Part shown: positions 20,497 through 31,882 of the stretch, piece after piece
How positions within the stretch are numbered: the stretch's first letter is position 1
How the letters are laid out: the number at the start of each line of letters is the position of its first letter
Source of the DNA: Phytophthora quininea
Taxonomy: Eukaryota; Oomycota; Peronosporomycetes; Peronosporales; Peronosporaceae
Direction: 5' to 3'
DNA length: 64,000 nucleotides
Assembly (NCBI GenBank): GCA_011947345.1
Contig: JAAVTG010000043.1
Coordinates: 992,001-1,056,000, forward strand
The notes under the pieces: generated by a model
What the model was told of the DNA's origin: nothing
The model's database searches: none
Seen by the model: only the letters and a program-made list of their open reading frames with translations
Translations under genes and position numbers: made by a program

Positions 20497-22321
20497 CTAC
20501 CGTCGCCCCGTGTGGAACTTGTACAGGATGAAGGTGAAGAGCAGCTCGAAGCCCACTGCGTAGCCTGCGAGGATGGCCATGTTGCGAGGAGTATCCACGT
20601 GGTCCATACCCAGACGCGTCAGGATAGCGGAGGCTGCAGGAGACGACACCCGACTGAAATGTTCAAAGACGAACGACTCGAACGAGTACGAGTGGAAGGC
20701 CAGGTAATAGCCCCAGATCCAGTAGTCCGGAATGGACGTCCTTGGCACCATGAACCCCTCGCAGAGCATGAACATGCCGAAGATACCGGCGCCCAATGCG
20801 ATGCCGATGATGTAGTGTGGCACTGCAGCGCCAATGACGTGCATCATGGACTCGGCCACCACCAGACACAAGAGTAAGTTCAACAGGAAGTAGCCGAACG
20901 CATGCAGTCCAGAGAGAAACACCACCAAGAGAGACGACGTCAACGCGATGAGGAAAATGCCTGGCAACGACGCGATGAAGTTGGCGATGGCGTAGCTGAA
21001 GACGTTGAGCCCGCTGTTGGCTCGCTCCCGCATGAAGACAGCTCTCTGGTCGATGAAGAACGGCAGTACAGCTACCGACATGAAGACCAGGAAGGCTTGA
21101 ACGTAGAAGAGCAGCGGCACGAGGTCTTCTTCGCTGATAGCCTTATTGGTGGACAAATACATTGTCCCCACCATGAAGGACAACATGATGTACATGGCGA
21201 GTCGCACCCAGTAGATGCCAGGGTTGCGTACGTTGTTGAGCGAGTTGCGGTGCAGCAGCACGAGGAATTGACGAAGCGCTGACGGTTTGGCTGGTACTAC
21301 CAGCGCAGAATCTTGCTTGTTTGTAGCGTCTGCCTGGATGGCATGAACGATATGCGCGGCGACGGCACTACTGGCGTAGCTCTGGACGAGCTTCGAAACA
21401 TCAGCGTGGCCTTCAAAGTCAGCGTTCACGAGGCTAATGAAATACTCGGCCGGGTTCATGTACGTCGGACAAGTGTGGCCCGCCGACCCAAACTGCGGGA
21501 TGATCTGCTCGCGAGGACCAAAGAAGACCGTCTCGCCAGCGGTGAGGATCGCCACGTTGGTGAACATTTCGAACACGAGCGAGGAGGGCTGGTGGATTGT
21601 ACAAATGACCGTCCTGCCTTCCTTGCAGAGCCGCATGACAAACTGCATGACGTTGTGGGTCGACGCCGAGTCCAAGCCCGACGTCGGCTCATCCAGCAGG
21701 AGAATCGACGGGTCCGACAACAGCTCAATTGCGATACTAAGCCGCCGCTTCTGGCCTCCAGAAATCCCCTTGCGGAAAATATCGCCGATTAACCCATGCT
21801 CGCAAACGCGCAGACCCATTTCATCGATGACGGTTTGCACTCGCACCTTGATATCTGCTGGCGTGACGGTGTTCGGCAAACTCAGTCTCGCCGCCATCTC
21901 CAACGTCTCCAGCACCGTGAACGACCCCAGCAGCGAGTCTTCTTGAGCCACGTAACTCGACACCGCCCGAAAGAGCTTCTCGTTCCGGGTCTCGCCATTC
22001 AGTGAGATGTCTCCCTCGATGGTGCCAGAGCTGATACGGTCCGCCAAAATGTCGAGCAACGTGGTTTTCCGGATCCCGAGGGCCCCATGACGGCGGTGAG
22101 CTCACCCGGCGCGCATCGTCCGGTGACATTGGTGAGGATGGTCTTCTTTCCGTCGGGACACTTTGGGGTCTTTTGACGTCGACAGTGTAGGTGAGGTTCG
22201 ACCAGCTGAGGGTGCACGGGTTGGCCGTCACGTGCACGGGGACGACGATTTCATCGACGGGGTTGATTTTGCCATCGTGCACCAAGGTGTAGACAGTGTT
22301 AGGAGAGATAGTACTCTCCAT
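20497..22321 (-). CDS. ABCG (white-type) half-transporter 2
   Basis: About 607 residues when joined. It starts MESTISPNTVYTLVHDGK at 22321 and ends FILYKFHTGRR. The Walker A region, YVAQED, ISGGQKRR signature, LLLDEPTSGLDS Walker B and six membrane helices are all present. Two one-base losses relative to ABC 1 lie 100 bp apart: at 22170-22174 (after TYTVDVK) and at 22069-22070, exactly inside Walker A (GSGK/TT). If real they would kill the gene. The rest of the frame (520 residues) is clean and strongly conserved, so I favour consensus errors. It is divergent from AOX 2 (549 bp between starts). Confidence 0.82.
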
Positions 22322-22847
22322 GGTCCTGGGCTTGAGTTTGACTGCAATGGAGCGGATGTGGTTCTGGTGATAGAGACGAAATTCCGAACTGAGCCGAATG
22401 TGCTTCGTCAATTCTTACCTGATAAGGAGTACAAGAATCGCCGGAAATACAGTCTATTTGCGCTGAAAGCCTTCAGGAAATGCAGGTCAGACACTTTTCC
22501 TGCAGTCAGGCATTGAAACATGTGCCTGACATTGCTACTCAATGTCAGGCACCCGAGAGAATCGTCACGATTAGAAATCGTAAACAGTTTAGTTAGAATA
22601 GTGGTTGACTGTACAGAACGCTCGTAAAGTGCCTTGATGTGTCAGTTAAACACAGCCAAGGGATCCTTGCTTGTTGTTCTCCGGGCTAGAGCAGTCCCAG
22701 CTCTATAAGAATAATTGTTGTCATGCGAGTGCCAAGATTCTCAACGCAGAGCAGTACGTTTCGAAGTGCATTTGCTTCGCGAGTGGCTTACAAGGAGAAA
22801 CTCCCACTGGTCCGTTGCGAAACTACCCTACTATCCAACTTTAATAG
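22322..22847. other. Divergent intergenic region (ABC 2 / AOX 2)
   Basis: Contains the motif AACATGTGCCTGAC near 22515 and its near copy at 18065, plus an imperfect GTCAGGCA inverted repeat (22490-22555). No gene was seen. Confidence 0.4.
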
Positions 22848-22863
22848 TCTCCATTCCCATTTT
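22848..22863 (+). promoter_or_regulatory. Inr/FPR-like core promoter of AOX 2
   Basis: TCTCCATTCCCATTTT ends six bases before the AOX 2 ATG. It contains the CCATTCC initiator pattern followed by CATTTT, as in oomycete Inr plus FPR elements but one base shorter. It implies a very short 5' leader. Confidence 0.35.
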
Positions 22864-22869
22864 CAAACA

Positions 22870-23880
22870 ATGCAGTTCGCCACTATCGCCAAGTTCATGC
22901 AGTGCACCTTGTCGCCGCATTGTCGTCGCGCCGTCCTTTTCCAACGTCAATACAATGCTCTACCGTTAGCGTTGCGTTCAGCAAACTTCTCCTCGACCGC
23001 AACAGCTACACTTAAGCCAGGCCAGGCCGCTACTAGTATCGTGGGCAAACCAACCACGACGGAGCCCACCGATGCTACCAACGAACCAGCCTACATCGCG
23101 CACTTCAAGCAGTCGGCGTCGCGTCACGCCACCGCCGAGAACGGAGAGCCCATTTGGGACAACCCGATCAACCACGCCGTCTACGACCTCGACAAGATCA
23201 CCACCATGAAGCAGACCCACCACCCCATCACCAAGATGCACGAACGTGTGGCCTACTTGGCCGTCAAGACGCTACGCACAGGCTTCGACGTAGTGTCGGG
23301 ATATCGTGGTCCTGGTGGCGGTATGACCGAGAAGGATTGGCTTCACCGATGCCTCTTCCTCGAGTCTGTGGCCGGCGTCCCCGGTATGGTCGGCGGTATG
23401 CTCCGTCACCTCCGCTCGCTGCGATTGCTCAAGCGCGACTACGGTTGGATTCACACGCTTCTTGAGGAGGCCGAGAACGAGCGCATGCACCTCCTCATCT
23501 TCATGAACATCAAGCAGCCGGGATATTTCTTCCGTGCGCTGGTGGTCGGTGCTCAAGGTGTCTTCTTCAACGGCTTCTTCCTCACCTACTTGGTGTCCCC
23601 AAAGACCTGCCACCGCTTTGTGGGCTACCTTGAAGAGGAAGCTGTCAAGACATACACGTGTCTGTTGAAGGACATTGAGGACGGCTACTTGGATGCTTGG
23701 AAGGAGAAGAAGGCGCCGCTGATTGCTCAGACCTACTACAAGCTGCCGGAGGACGCGTCGGTGTTCGACATGATCAAGTGCGTGCGCGCGGACGAATGCA
23801 ACCACCGCGATGTGAACCACGCGTTCGCCAACTTGGACCAAAAGAAGGGCGTGAGCCCACTCGTTTACAGCCGCCACTAG
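22870..23880 (+). CDS. AOX: Mitochondrial alternative oxidase, copy 2
   Basis: 336 residues from MQFATIAKFMQ, intact. The first 45 residues are basic and Ser-rich, a mitochondrial presequence. All six di-iron ligands are present in LESVAG, NERMHL, LEEEAVKTY and RADECNHRDVNH. The enzyme passes electrons from ubiquinol to oxygen at the inner membrane without pumping protons. That makes respiration resistant to cyanide and strobilurins. This copy shares long identical nucleotide stretches with copies 4, 5 and 6. It also shares about 30 bp past its stop with copy 3. The start at 22870 is supported by matching MQFAT.. in copy 4; an upstream in-frame ATG at 22723 would precede the core promoter motif. 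Confidence 0.93.
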   Translation: MQFATIAKFMQCTLSPHCRRAVLFQRQYNALPLALRSANFSSTATATLKPGQAATSIVGKPTTTEPTDATNEPAYIAHFKQSASRHATAENGEPIWDNPINHAVYDLDKITTMKQTHHPITKMHERVAYLAVKTLRTGFDVVSGYRGPGGGMTEKDWLHRCLFLESVAGVPGMVGGMLRHLRSLRLLKRDYGWIHTLLEEAENERMHLLIFMNIKQPGYFFRALVVGAQGVFFNGFFLTYLVSPKTCHRFVGYLEEEAVKTYTCLLKDIEDGYLDAWKEKKAPLIAQTYYKLPEDASVFDMIKCVRADECNHRDVNHAFANLDQKKGVSPLVYSRH

Positions 23881-23981
23881 CTTTCGGCGACAAGTTGCAA
23901 GGTCGTAAGGCTTTACAAATGATCTGCAATAGAACTGCAGGGAGCAAAATGTGTTTTCATAGCGACTGGTATGGATATAGG

Positions 23982-26062
23982 CTAATTACTGGTCGTGGTT
24001 GTGTACATCGAGAGCGGAACGCCACTGTGTTTGAGACCGCAGTGACTGATGAACTTACTAGTCGCCATCTTCATTCGATGGCGCTTCATCACTTTCATGG
24101 ATGCCACTCCGACCCACTCGCTGTTCATGGACGCATCAAAGTAACGATGCGGTTGGCAGAGTCCTTGGATCTCCTTCGAAAGCGGCGGATTGCCACCGAT
24201 GTTGTGGAGGGCTGCAACCACCTCGCACGGGTATACGAACCACCGTAGCCTCTCAAAGTACGTCGCGACCTTCTCGCCTTGAGGGAAATCCGTGGTCATT
24301 GCTGCCTGCACGTAGCGGTCTGACAGCTCAAAAGCAAGCTCTAGATTGCGTTGCCTGTGTGCTGCAAGCTCTTGGATGGGCTCAAATGCCGAAACCTGGA
24401 CGACGCTCGTTAGGATCGAGGACAGAGTTGGCTTAGCTGGTGTGGCCGCTTTAGACTTGGATACGTGACGCCAGGCGCCCGTACGGCAGCTGAATTCGTA
24501 CTGGGGAGGAACTTCCATCCGTGGTCGGCCACGAAGTGCACCGCGTCGAGAATGTAGTCGACTTCATCATCGTCGGCGAAGTACGGGAAGCTCATACGAG
24601 TGCCACCGGGTTTCAGAATCTCGTTGTTGGCAACGATAGCGCTGTCCAAAGCAGCAATATCTCGTCGGTTAATACCAAGCAAGCGCATGCCAAAAGGCCC
24701 CGCGCATTGGCACCCGCCTCGAACTTGGATGCCAAACAGGTCGTTTAGAAGAGCGCACACGAAGTTGTGGTGGAGGAAACGGTCACCGAAGCGGAAGAGC
24801 AGCGAGAAGATTGGGAGTTGCTCAACGTCGTCGCTCTGCCGTCCCAGCATCACGATGTTGTTGTTGCGACCAAGAGACTCGCGGACATGACGCACGTGTT
24901 GCTTCTCCAAGTCCATAATGCGGTGTGGCCCCACGCGCTGCTTGAGCTCGAACGCGAGCCCGAGTCGGATGCTGCCGAGGATGTCCGGGGTGCCTCCTTC
25001 TTCTCGCTCCACGTGGTTGTGAAGATATCGCTGGGTCTTCTCGGTGACGAATAACACGGTACCACCGCCGGGCATCGTCGGAACCTCGTTATTCATCAAG
25101 GACTTCTTGACTACTAACACGCCAGGAGACCCTGGGCCACCGACAAACTTGTGACCGGAGAAGAACACGGCGTCCTTGTAGGCGTCGGAGTCCTTCGGGT
25201 TCATGTCGATGTCGACGTACGGAGCACACGTCGCGTAGTCCCAAAACGACAGCGCTCCATACTTGTGCAGCAGCTTGGACACTCTGTCGACGTCTAGCAG
25301 CATGCCAGTGAGGTTGGATGCAGCCGCGAAAGACCCGATTTTGAGCGGGCGGTTGTGGTATCGCTTTAGCTGCCGCTCTAGCTCGTTGAAGTCGAGGCCA
25401 CCACCGTCAGCCTCGGGGATCTGGACCTCGTCGGCGCATGGGCTTTCGCGCCATGGCAGGAGGTTCGAGTGGTGGGAGAATGGGCAGGTGAAGATCACGG
25501 GGCGTTTGCTGGCGCGGCGGTGACGACGACCGGCGTGGATTCCGAGTGCAGTGACCAGCTTGTTGATCGCACTGGTGCAGCCCTGACCGGCAAAGATCAC
25601 GACGTCCTCGGGCTCGTGGGCATTAATGGCGCGAGCGATCGTGCGGCGAGCTTCCTCTCGGAAGGACGTGGTCTGCAGCCCCGTGACGGACGTGGTGGTG
25701 TGTGTATTCCCGTACGTGGGCAGCACTTGGTCGTGGATGAAGCGCTCGACGCACTCGAGCGACTTGCCGCTGGCCGTGTAGTCTGCGTAGACCTGCGCCT
25801 TGACACCGAAAGGAGAGTTGAACGGCACGTTGCGGCCGATCATGTTGGCGCTGATCTCCTGCAGTAGCTGCTTGGCGTCGGTATCCGCAACAGCATCGAC
25901 GTCTCCGCTCACGCCAGTATCGGTGTTCGACTGGATGATCTTGATCGAGTCGATGGATCGGAGCAAGGGCGTCGAGTCTTGACTCTGCAGCTTTTCCAGC
26001 GTCGGGGACGGCCAGGCCTCCTCGGCGAGCGGCGTCTCGATCTCCGGGTCCTCGCAAACCAT
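23982..26062 (-). CDS. Class V aminotransferase / cysteine desulfurase-like protein
   Basis: About 693 residues from the ATG at 26062. The PLP-enzyme core runs from about 80 to 510: YADYTASG, FAGQGCTSAIN, SHHSNLLPWRE, the cofactor Asp/Gln region FWDYATCAPYVDIDM, and FFSGHKFVGGPGSPG with the Schiff-base Lys. RGGCQCAGPFG supplies the Cys-containing loop. The frame slips at GGGG 24503-24506 (one base lost). Beyond it, the C-terminal 175 residues (EFSCRTGAWRHV, ELAFELSDRYVQA, FVYPCEVVAALHN) stay open to the stop at 23982. The insert-rich core resembles the eukaryotic SufS/CsdA-like branch rather than NFS1. No presequence is evident, so location is uncertain. It converges on AOX 2. Confidence 0.8.
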
Positions 26063-26618
26063 CGGGTGGAGTGATGAGGGTGGAGTTTGGGGTCAAGTTA
26101 GTGATTGAAGGCCGATCAGAAAATGACACCAACAAACGACCTCTGCAGCGTGGCGACTACTGTGCGCGCGACTACTTTATTTTTCCGCTGTTGGAGATAC
26201 GAATGGCATGAGTTGCCACTCCAAGTGCGCGCAAAGCGGCTGCAAGTTGCACCGGCGCTGTCGATTCATGCGAGATCGAGTCGGTGGTTGCCACCGACCA
26301 CTGCTCGACGCTCGATTTCCACTCGCCAATGTCGGCAAACTTGAATCGCAATAACATCTTACACGGCGACACCTACAGATGGTTGAGACGGCCGCGAGCA
26401 AGTGTTTTGCTGCTCAGGTAGACGGAATTGACTCCGCTAACAAGCGACTGCCGGCAGGAAGCTTTTGAATCTCAGGTCTCGGATATCACTCAGTGCCGAG
26501 GAGCAGCAACAACTCGACCATTGGTGCTGAGACCAGCCACCCGTAAGCTCGTCACTATGGATGATCTCCTCTCCGTGCCGTCGCCACGGCCCGGCGTTCC
26601 ACTCGGAAGAGACCGTCT
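26063..26618. other. Intergenic region left of the hAT element
   Basis: No conserved ORF. The 3' part is the target into which the hAT inserted; the last eight bases are continued as the target duplication. Confidence 0.5.
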
Positions 26619-26626
26619 TGGATCAC
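26619..26626. repeat. Target-site duplication of hAT, left (TGGATCAC)
   Basis: Perfect copy of 29620-29627. Eight bases is the standard hAT duplication length. Confidence 0.93.
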
Positions 26627-26763
26627 CAGGCATGCTCTATCGGGGCATTTTGCACATAAAAAGCCAAAAACCCTTTTGAAACTCTCCAGGAGTGCCCATT
26701 TTGCCGCTCGGATTCAAGGCTGTTGAAGGAGCTCTCCAGGCTACAATTGCTGTTACTTCCAGA

Positions 26764-26857
26764 TAGCTAACGCCATTAGTATGAGCCACTTCCAACGTAG
26801 CTAACGCCATTAGTATGAGCTACTTCCAACGTAGCTAACGCCATTAGTATGAACTAC
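26764..26857. repeat. 34-bp tandem repeat, about 2.8 copies, in the hAT left arm
   Basis: The unit begins TAGCTAACGCCATTAGTATG and recurs at 26764, 26798 and 26832 with one or two changes. Probable subterminal binding sites of the transposase, by position only. Confidence 0.75.
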
Positions 26858-26869
26858 TAACATGAATCA

Positions 26870-29432
26870 TTGTTGTCTGTAGCATGCCACATTCGTCCTG
26901 TTGTCCATTGTCAACGTTCATTATCCGTTTTACCGTGCATCCAGAATCGAGAAGGAGTCGTTACGCTGCCTCGGATGGCGCGCCACTCACCCCCAAAGGG
27001 AAACGTCCCTACAAGTCCAAGCAGAACCGTGTTTCTTCCACTCGGCGTAGCGTCAACGAGGTGTTGCGATGCACGATCGAGAAAAAGAGCGCCACGGCAA
27101 CACTGGTTGCCGAAGTATGTCAACGAACTGGGGATACGCCCCTTCAGCTACAAAGATTTTGAAGTTATTGAGGCCATCTGCCAGTTTTGTACTGCATTTG
27201 GGCGTGAAGATGAGGACAAATCGAAGTCTTCGGCTTTTGGGTCACTTCTGAACAAGAAGCAGCGGAAAAAGAAATCGAAAGCTCAGATCTTTACATCGTT
27301 TCGGCGAGACCACATCACAGCGCATATGGAGAGTCAACATCCTCGTAAATGGGAAGCCTTCCAAGCCCTTCAAGACGTAAGCGCACGTGTGCAGTTCTTT
27401 CTCCCAAAGATGATAGAACATTTTCTACCAGCTTTACCTGCCTTCGACTTTGAGGTTCCTCCGGGATTGTCAGCATCATTCGCCGTTTCTTCTGCAACAG
27501 CGATGATGGAGGAGTTGGTTTGGTTCAAGTGGATGCAACCATCGGAGAGGTGACGATGGCGAGAGACTTTGTGGAGACAACGAGGGACGTTTGTGTTCTG
27601 TTCATTAGCAACCGCGAACAATTCGAAACTGTGCTGCGCTGTATCAGGGCAGGTGTGAGTTTTCGCGCTACCGAAAAGATGTTTTTCGAGTTTGGCACGG
27701 TTTTGGGCAACATGAAACTCGGATCTCCAGACCGCAATGTCATCGGCCGACAAGTCCGCTTCGTGGTGGCTCTGAATTTGACAGCGATTCGGTTCCTTCT
27801 CAACAACACCTGGGGTTTCTCGATCCTGGTCGATGCAGCAACTCACCGACGTGAAGGCTACCTGGATGTTAGAGTTTCATTTGGACTTTTGGGGGCGTCC
27901 ACAACGTCCATCTGCTCGCCGTTCCGCTGGGGCAACTCGGTCATACTGGCGCCAATTTTGCTCAACTAGTACTTGGGCTGCTAGAAGATATCGGAGGCAA
28001 AAATTTGATGCCAAATCTACTTGGTGTATCGAGCGATGGTGCGGCCAACATGTTAGGCCGCCACCGGGGATTTTCAACCAGACTTCGAAATGCAGCTCAG
28101 CTTGTTGGTAACACATCCGTAGTCATCAACTGGTGTGGAAGTCACCAGCTCAACCTGGTTGTTAACGAGTTCCTTCGGGTCCTTGACCGCAACGTCAATT
28201 TCCGCTCCAGGCTCGGTTCTGAAATCTCATTTACTCGAAAACATGAGAGCGTGAGATTAACGGTGGGTCTGTGTCCTACATACTCGCCGACACGTTGGGA
28301 GTCGATCCACGATGCATGCCACTTTCTGCTGAAGAACTACGTTCGTCTTGGGATTGTCCAAGACGAAAAGGCTTACACGAAATCGAGTGACGCATGGTGG
28401 TTATGCTTATTTGTGGTCTGCAAGTTGAGCGAGAAGATCCGCGCCTGCTTTCGCAAGCTGCAGTATAAGACGGTTACTATGCGCGAACAATACGCTGCTC
28501 TGGACGAACTCCACTTATCGCTGGCGTTGAAATTTGAAAGCGATTCGAATGACGAAGGTGCGCCGACTGTCGATTCAGCAAAGGTCTCTGATCACTTGCA
28601 GTGGTGCTGCCTTCACTCTAAAGACCTATTCGACAAGATTGCGGGACAACATAATGCTCATACATGTCGTCAAGGAGCTGAAGTGGGTATCGCTGGCATG
28701 GCTCTGGACCAACCAAACATCCACAAGCATCAAGACGGCGAAGAGGCTTTGGAAGTTTTAGCGCATCTGGCGGACATGGTAGACGAAGATACCCCGAGTT
28801 CCCACGAGGACGAAGACATGCCACAACTCAATGAAGTAGATGAACCGACTGAATCCCAGCAATCAACGAGTCAGCAAGGCTTGGTGGAAGCTGTTACTAC
28901 AGCTCTGACCGTGATGATCGACGGAATTGCCGATATCAAGCTCGATATTGCAGCAGAGACCCGCGATGCGCCTCCAACGAGACCGATTGACATTGTGAAG
29001 TGTACGGATGGAGCGTTCCGTCGTCTGCTGATCGCTCATTCAGCAAAATTGCGAGAGCACCTAGGTGAATCGGCGACCGAGGAGATCTGGAGCCAGCGCA
29101 AGAACCTGATCCACGAATACAAGCTAAAGAGTGATGTTTGCAGAAAGGTGAAGGATCAAGGTGATCTGTCGCTTGAAGACGCGTGGGCTAAAGTCGACCC
29201 TTGTGGTGAATTTGGAGCGCTCACCGAATTTGCTGTTGGCCTCGCAAGTATTGCTCCAGGAACTCATACTGTGGAAGGGGATTTCAGTACGCTAAACCGA
29301 GTAGCTGGTCCACAGCGAGGACGACTGAGCACATACGCTGTTGAAGGAGAACTGCAAGCGCGTCAATACTTCGAAGTCATGGAGCTGGCGGACAGATTGG
29401 AGTCAAGCAAGAAAGCTATAGCACAACATTAA
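26870..29432 (+). pseudogene. hAT transposase, frame broken
   Basis: The protein lies in three frames. 26870-27550 holds a BED-like zinc finger (CQFC ... H-x4-H in HMESQHPRKW) after a basic region. 27550-27900 continues to ILVDAATHRREGYLDVRV, with the probable first catalytic Asp. 27900-29432 has VHNVHLLAVPLGQLGHTG, GVSSDGAANM (second Asp), WCGSHQLNLVV (the CxxH motif) and, near the C-terminus, GTHTVEGDFSTLNRV, equivalent to the hAT dimerisation region. Shifts lie near 27550 and at 27870-27900. They may be consensus errors or true lesions. The true start is uncertain; an ATG near 26975 is possible. Confidence 0.75.
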
Positions 29433-29619
29433 GTTTCTGATCCACCAGAGCGTGCGTAGGCTAACCTCTCTTACATTTCCATGCGTAAGCCTGTGTCCTT
29501 TTAGGGTTTTCTGGCAATTCTATACATTTCCTGTGCAATGCCCCTTTGAAGTTTCCCAAGTCTGCCCATTTTACATCAAATCCCATCGACTTTCAAAATG
29601 CCCCGTTTGAGCATGCCTG

Positions 29620-29627
29620 TGGATCAC
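29620..29627. repeat. Target-site duplication of hAT, right (TGGATCAC)
   Basis: Matches 26619-26626 in all eight bases. Confidence 0.93.
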
Positions 29628-29919
29628 GGACACTCACTCGACTGCGGTAGAGCTGGCAACAGATGGAGCTGTCGAGTCTAAACTTTGTCCGAACGAATCG
29701 AGTTGCGCAGGATTTGCGACTGGCCTGGGCAGGACGCCTGACCGCCTGAATCCAGCGATTTCGGGTGTTTCCAACGGGTCATGCGGTGCCCCGAGTGGCT
29801 CCATTGGAGCCAACCTGCCAACGAAATCGAGTGAGAAGCCTGTCCGGTCGCGTCGCGCTTGAAATCGCGCGGCACTCACTTTCCAATCGCCACGGCATCC
29901 CGCATAACCGCAGTTCGTC
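29628..29919. other. Upstream region of ABC 3
   Basis: No gene or repeat was recognised. Confidence 0.5.
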
Positions 29920-31775
29920 ATGGCGAACCCTTCCGTGCTCACTTCCCCAACGGGCGAGGCGCTCTACCAGTCGTTCCCGGACGAAGCCAAGCAGACCTTC
30001 AAGGACAGCGGCCTTGCGGTCCAAATCGACGCCTTGACCATGACGAAAACCCATGCACGCTCGGCTGGTCCAATCTCAGCTACACCGTCGACGTCAAGAA
30101 GACGCCGCAGTGTCCCAACGGCAAGAAGACCATCCTCGCCAACGTCACCGGTCGGTGCGCACCGGGAGAACTCACCGCCGTGCTCGGACCCTCCGGTTCG
30201 GGCAAGACCACATTGCTGGACATTCTGGCCGACCGCATCAGCTCCGGCACCGTCGACGGCAACATCTACCTCAACGGCGAACCACGCAACGTCAAGACGT
30301 TCCGGGCCGTCACATGCTACGTAGCTCAAGAGGACATGCTGCTGGGCTCCTTCACGGTGCGCGAGACGCTCGAGATGGCGGCGAGGCTCAGTCTGCCCAC
30401 CTCCGTGACCCACAGCCAGATCGTGGAGCGGGTGCAGACGGTCATCGACGAGATGGGCCTGCGCGTTTGCGAGCATACGCTGGTCGGCGACATCTTCCGC
30501 AAGGGTCTGTCAGGAGGCCAGAAGCGGAGACTCAGCATCGCCATCGAGCTGCTGTCGGACCCGTCCATCTTGCTGCTGGACGAGCCCACGTCGGGCCTCG
30601 ACTCAGCCTCCACGTACAACGTCATGCAGTTCGTCTCGCGCCTCTGCAAGGAGAACAAGACGGTCATCTGCACGATCCACCAGCCATCGTCGCTCGTCTA
30701 CGACATGTTCACCAACGTCACGATTCTGAGCTCGGGCGAGACCGTCTACTGCGGTCCTCGTGAGCGGATCATCCCGCAATTCGCCGCCGCCGGTCACAGC
30801 TGTCCAATGTACATGAACCCGGCCGAGTACTTTATCAGCCTTGTGAACGCCGACTTCGAGGGCCACGCAGATATAGCCAAACTCGTTAAGAGCTACACCA
30901 CCAGTGCGGTGGCCGCCATCGTGATGCAGACCATCGAAGCCGACGCGTTGGGTGTCCGCAATTCGGCGCCGTTGGTCCCCGTCAAGCCGTCGCCACTGCG
31001 CCAGTTCTTCGTACTCATGCAGCGCAACTCGCTCAACAACGTACGCAACCCTGGCATCTACTGGGTGCGACTCGCCATGTACCTCATGTTGTCCTTCATG
31101 ATCGGCACCATGTATCTGTCCACCAACAATGACATCAGCGACGAGGACATGGTGCCGCTGCTCTTCTACGTCCAAGCCTTCCTGGTCTTCATGTCGGTGG
31201 CTGTACTGCCGTTCTTCATCGACCAGAGAGCTGTCTTCATGCGGGAGCGAGCCAACAGCGGGCTCAACGTCTTCAGCTACGCCATCGCTAACTTCATCGC
31301 GTCGTTGCCAGGCATCTTCCTCATCGCGCTCGTGTCGACGCTGCTGGTTGTGCTGCTATCGGGTCTCCACACGTTCGGCTACTTCCTGTTGAACTTGTTC
31401 CTGTCCCTGGTGGTGGCTGAGGCGCTCATGCACGTCATTGGTGCTGCAGTGCCCCACTACATCATCGGCATCGCCTTGGGTGCCGGTATCTACGGCATGT
31501 TCATGCTTTGCGAAGGCTTCATGGTGCCACGCGACACCATCCCAGGCTACTGGATCTGGGGCTACTACCTGGCCTTCCATTCGTACTCGTTCAAGTCGTT
31601 CGTCTACGAGCACTTCAGCCACGTGGACACCCCAACTGCCAAGGCAATCTTGCAGCGACTGGATCTGGAAGACGTCGACACGCCGCAGAACATGGTCATC
31701 TTGGCGTGCTACGCGATCGGTCTCGAACTCATCTTCACCTTCATCCTGTACAAGTTCCACACGGGTCGTCGGTGA
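29920..31775 (+). CDS. ABCG (white-type) half-transporter 3
   Basis: About 618 residues from MANPSVLTSPTGEALYQSF. It has Walker A GPSGSGKTT, YVAQED, LSGGQKRR, LLLDEPTSGLDS and six membrane helices, ending FILYKFHTGRR. One base is missing in AAAA 30046-30049, just before NPCTLGWSNLSYTVDVKK. With that the N-terminus joins the NBD as in ABC 1 and 2. The start at 29920 is chosen because its N-terminus has codon use like the rest and needs only that one base. The membrane half is very close to ABC 2 (NSLNNVRNPGIYWVRLAMY). It converges on the AOX 3 fragment. Confidence 0.87.
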
Positions 31776-31882
31776 ACGAAGCATAGGTAGGGATGTTAAA
31801 CAATGCAAAAAGTATGTGAAATTACCACACAATTTTCCTAGTTCCTTGTGCATCTTACGACCTTGCAACTTGTTGCCGAAAG

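Larger units (their letters stand above)
26627..29619 (+). mobile_element. hAT-superfamily DNA transposon (2,993 bp)
   Basis: The ends are imperfect terminal inverted repeats. The left starts CAGGCATGCTCTATCGGGGC and the right, reversed, starts CAGGCATGCTCAAACGGGGC; both continue ATTTTG. The 8-bp duplication TGGATCAC flanks it exactly. It carries a transposase with a BED-type finger and a hAT-like catalytic core. A 34-bp tandem repeat lies in the left subterminal region, as is common for transposase-binding sites. The well-kept ends suggest recent activity of this family. Confidence 0.93.

Noticed and set aside
22069..22174. ABC transporter 2 as a true pseudogene because Walker A is broken
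   Set aside because: Two one-base losses are the only lesions in 1.8 kb. They match the homopolymer error pattern. Left as a CDS pending read-level checks.
18069..22530. Shared AACATGTGCCTGAC motifs as ends of a single large transposon
   Set aside because: Both copies read in the same direction, no target duplication was found, and two unrelated genes lie between them.
26764..26857. Three short direct repeats as a possible CRISPR-like array
   Set aside because: Units abut without spacers, the genome is eukaryotic, and the repeats lie inside a hAT element.
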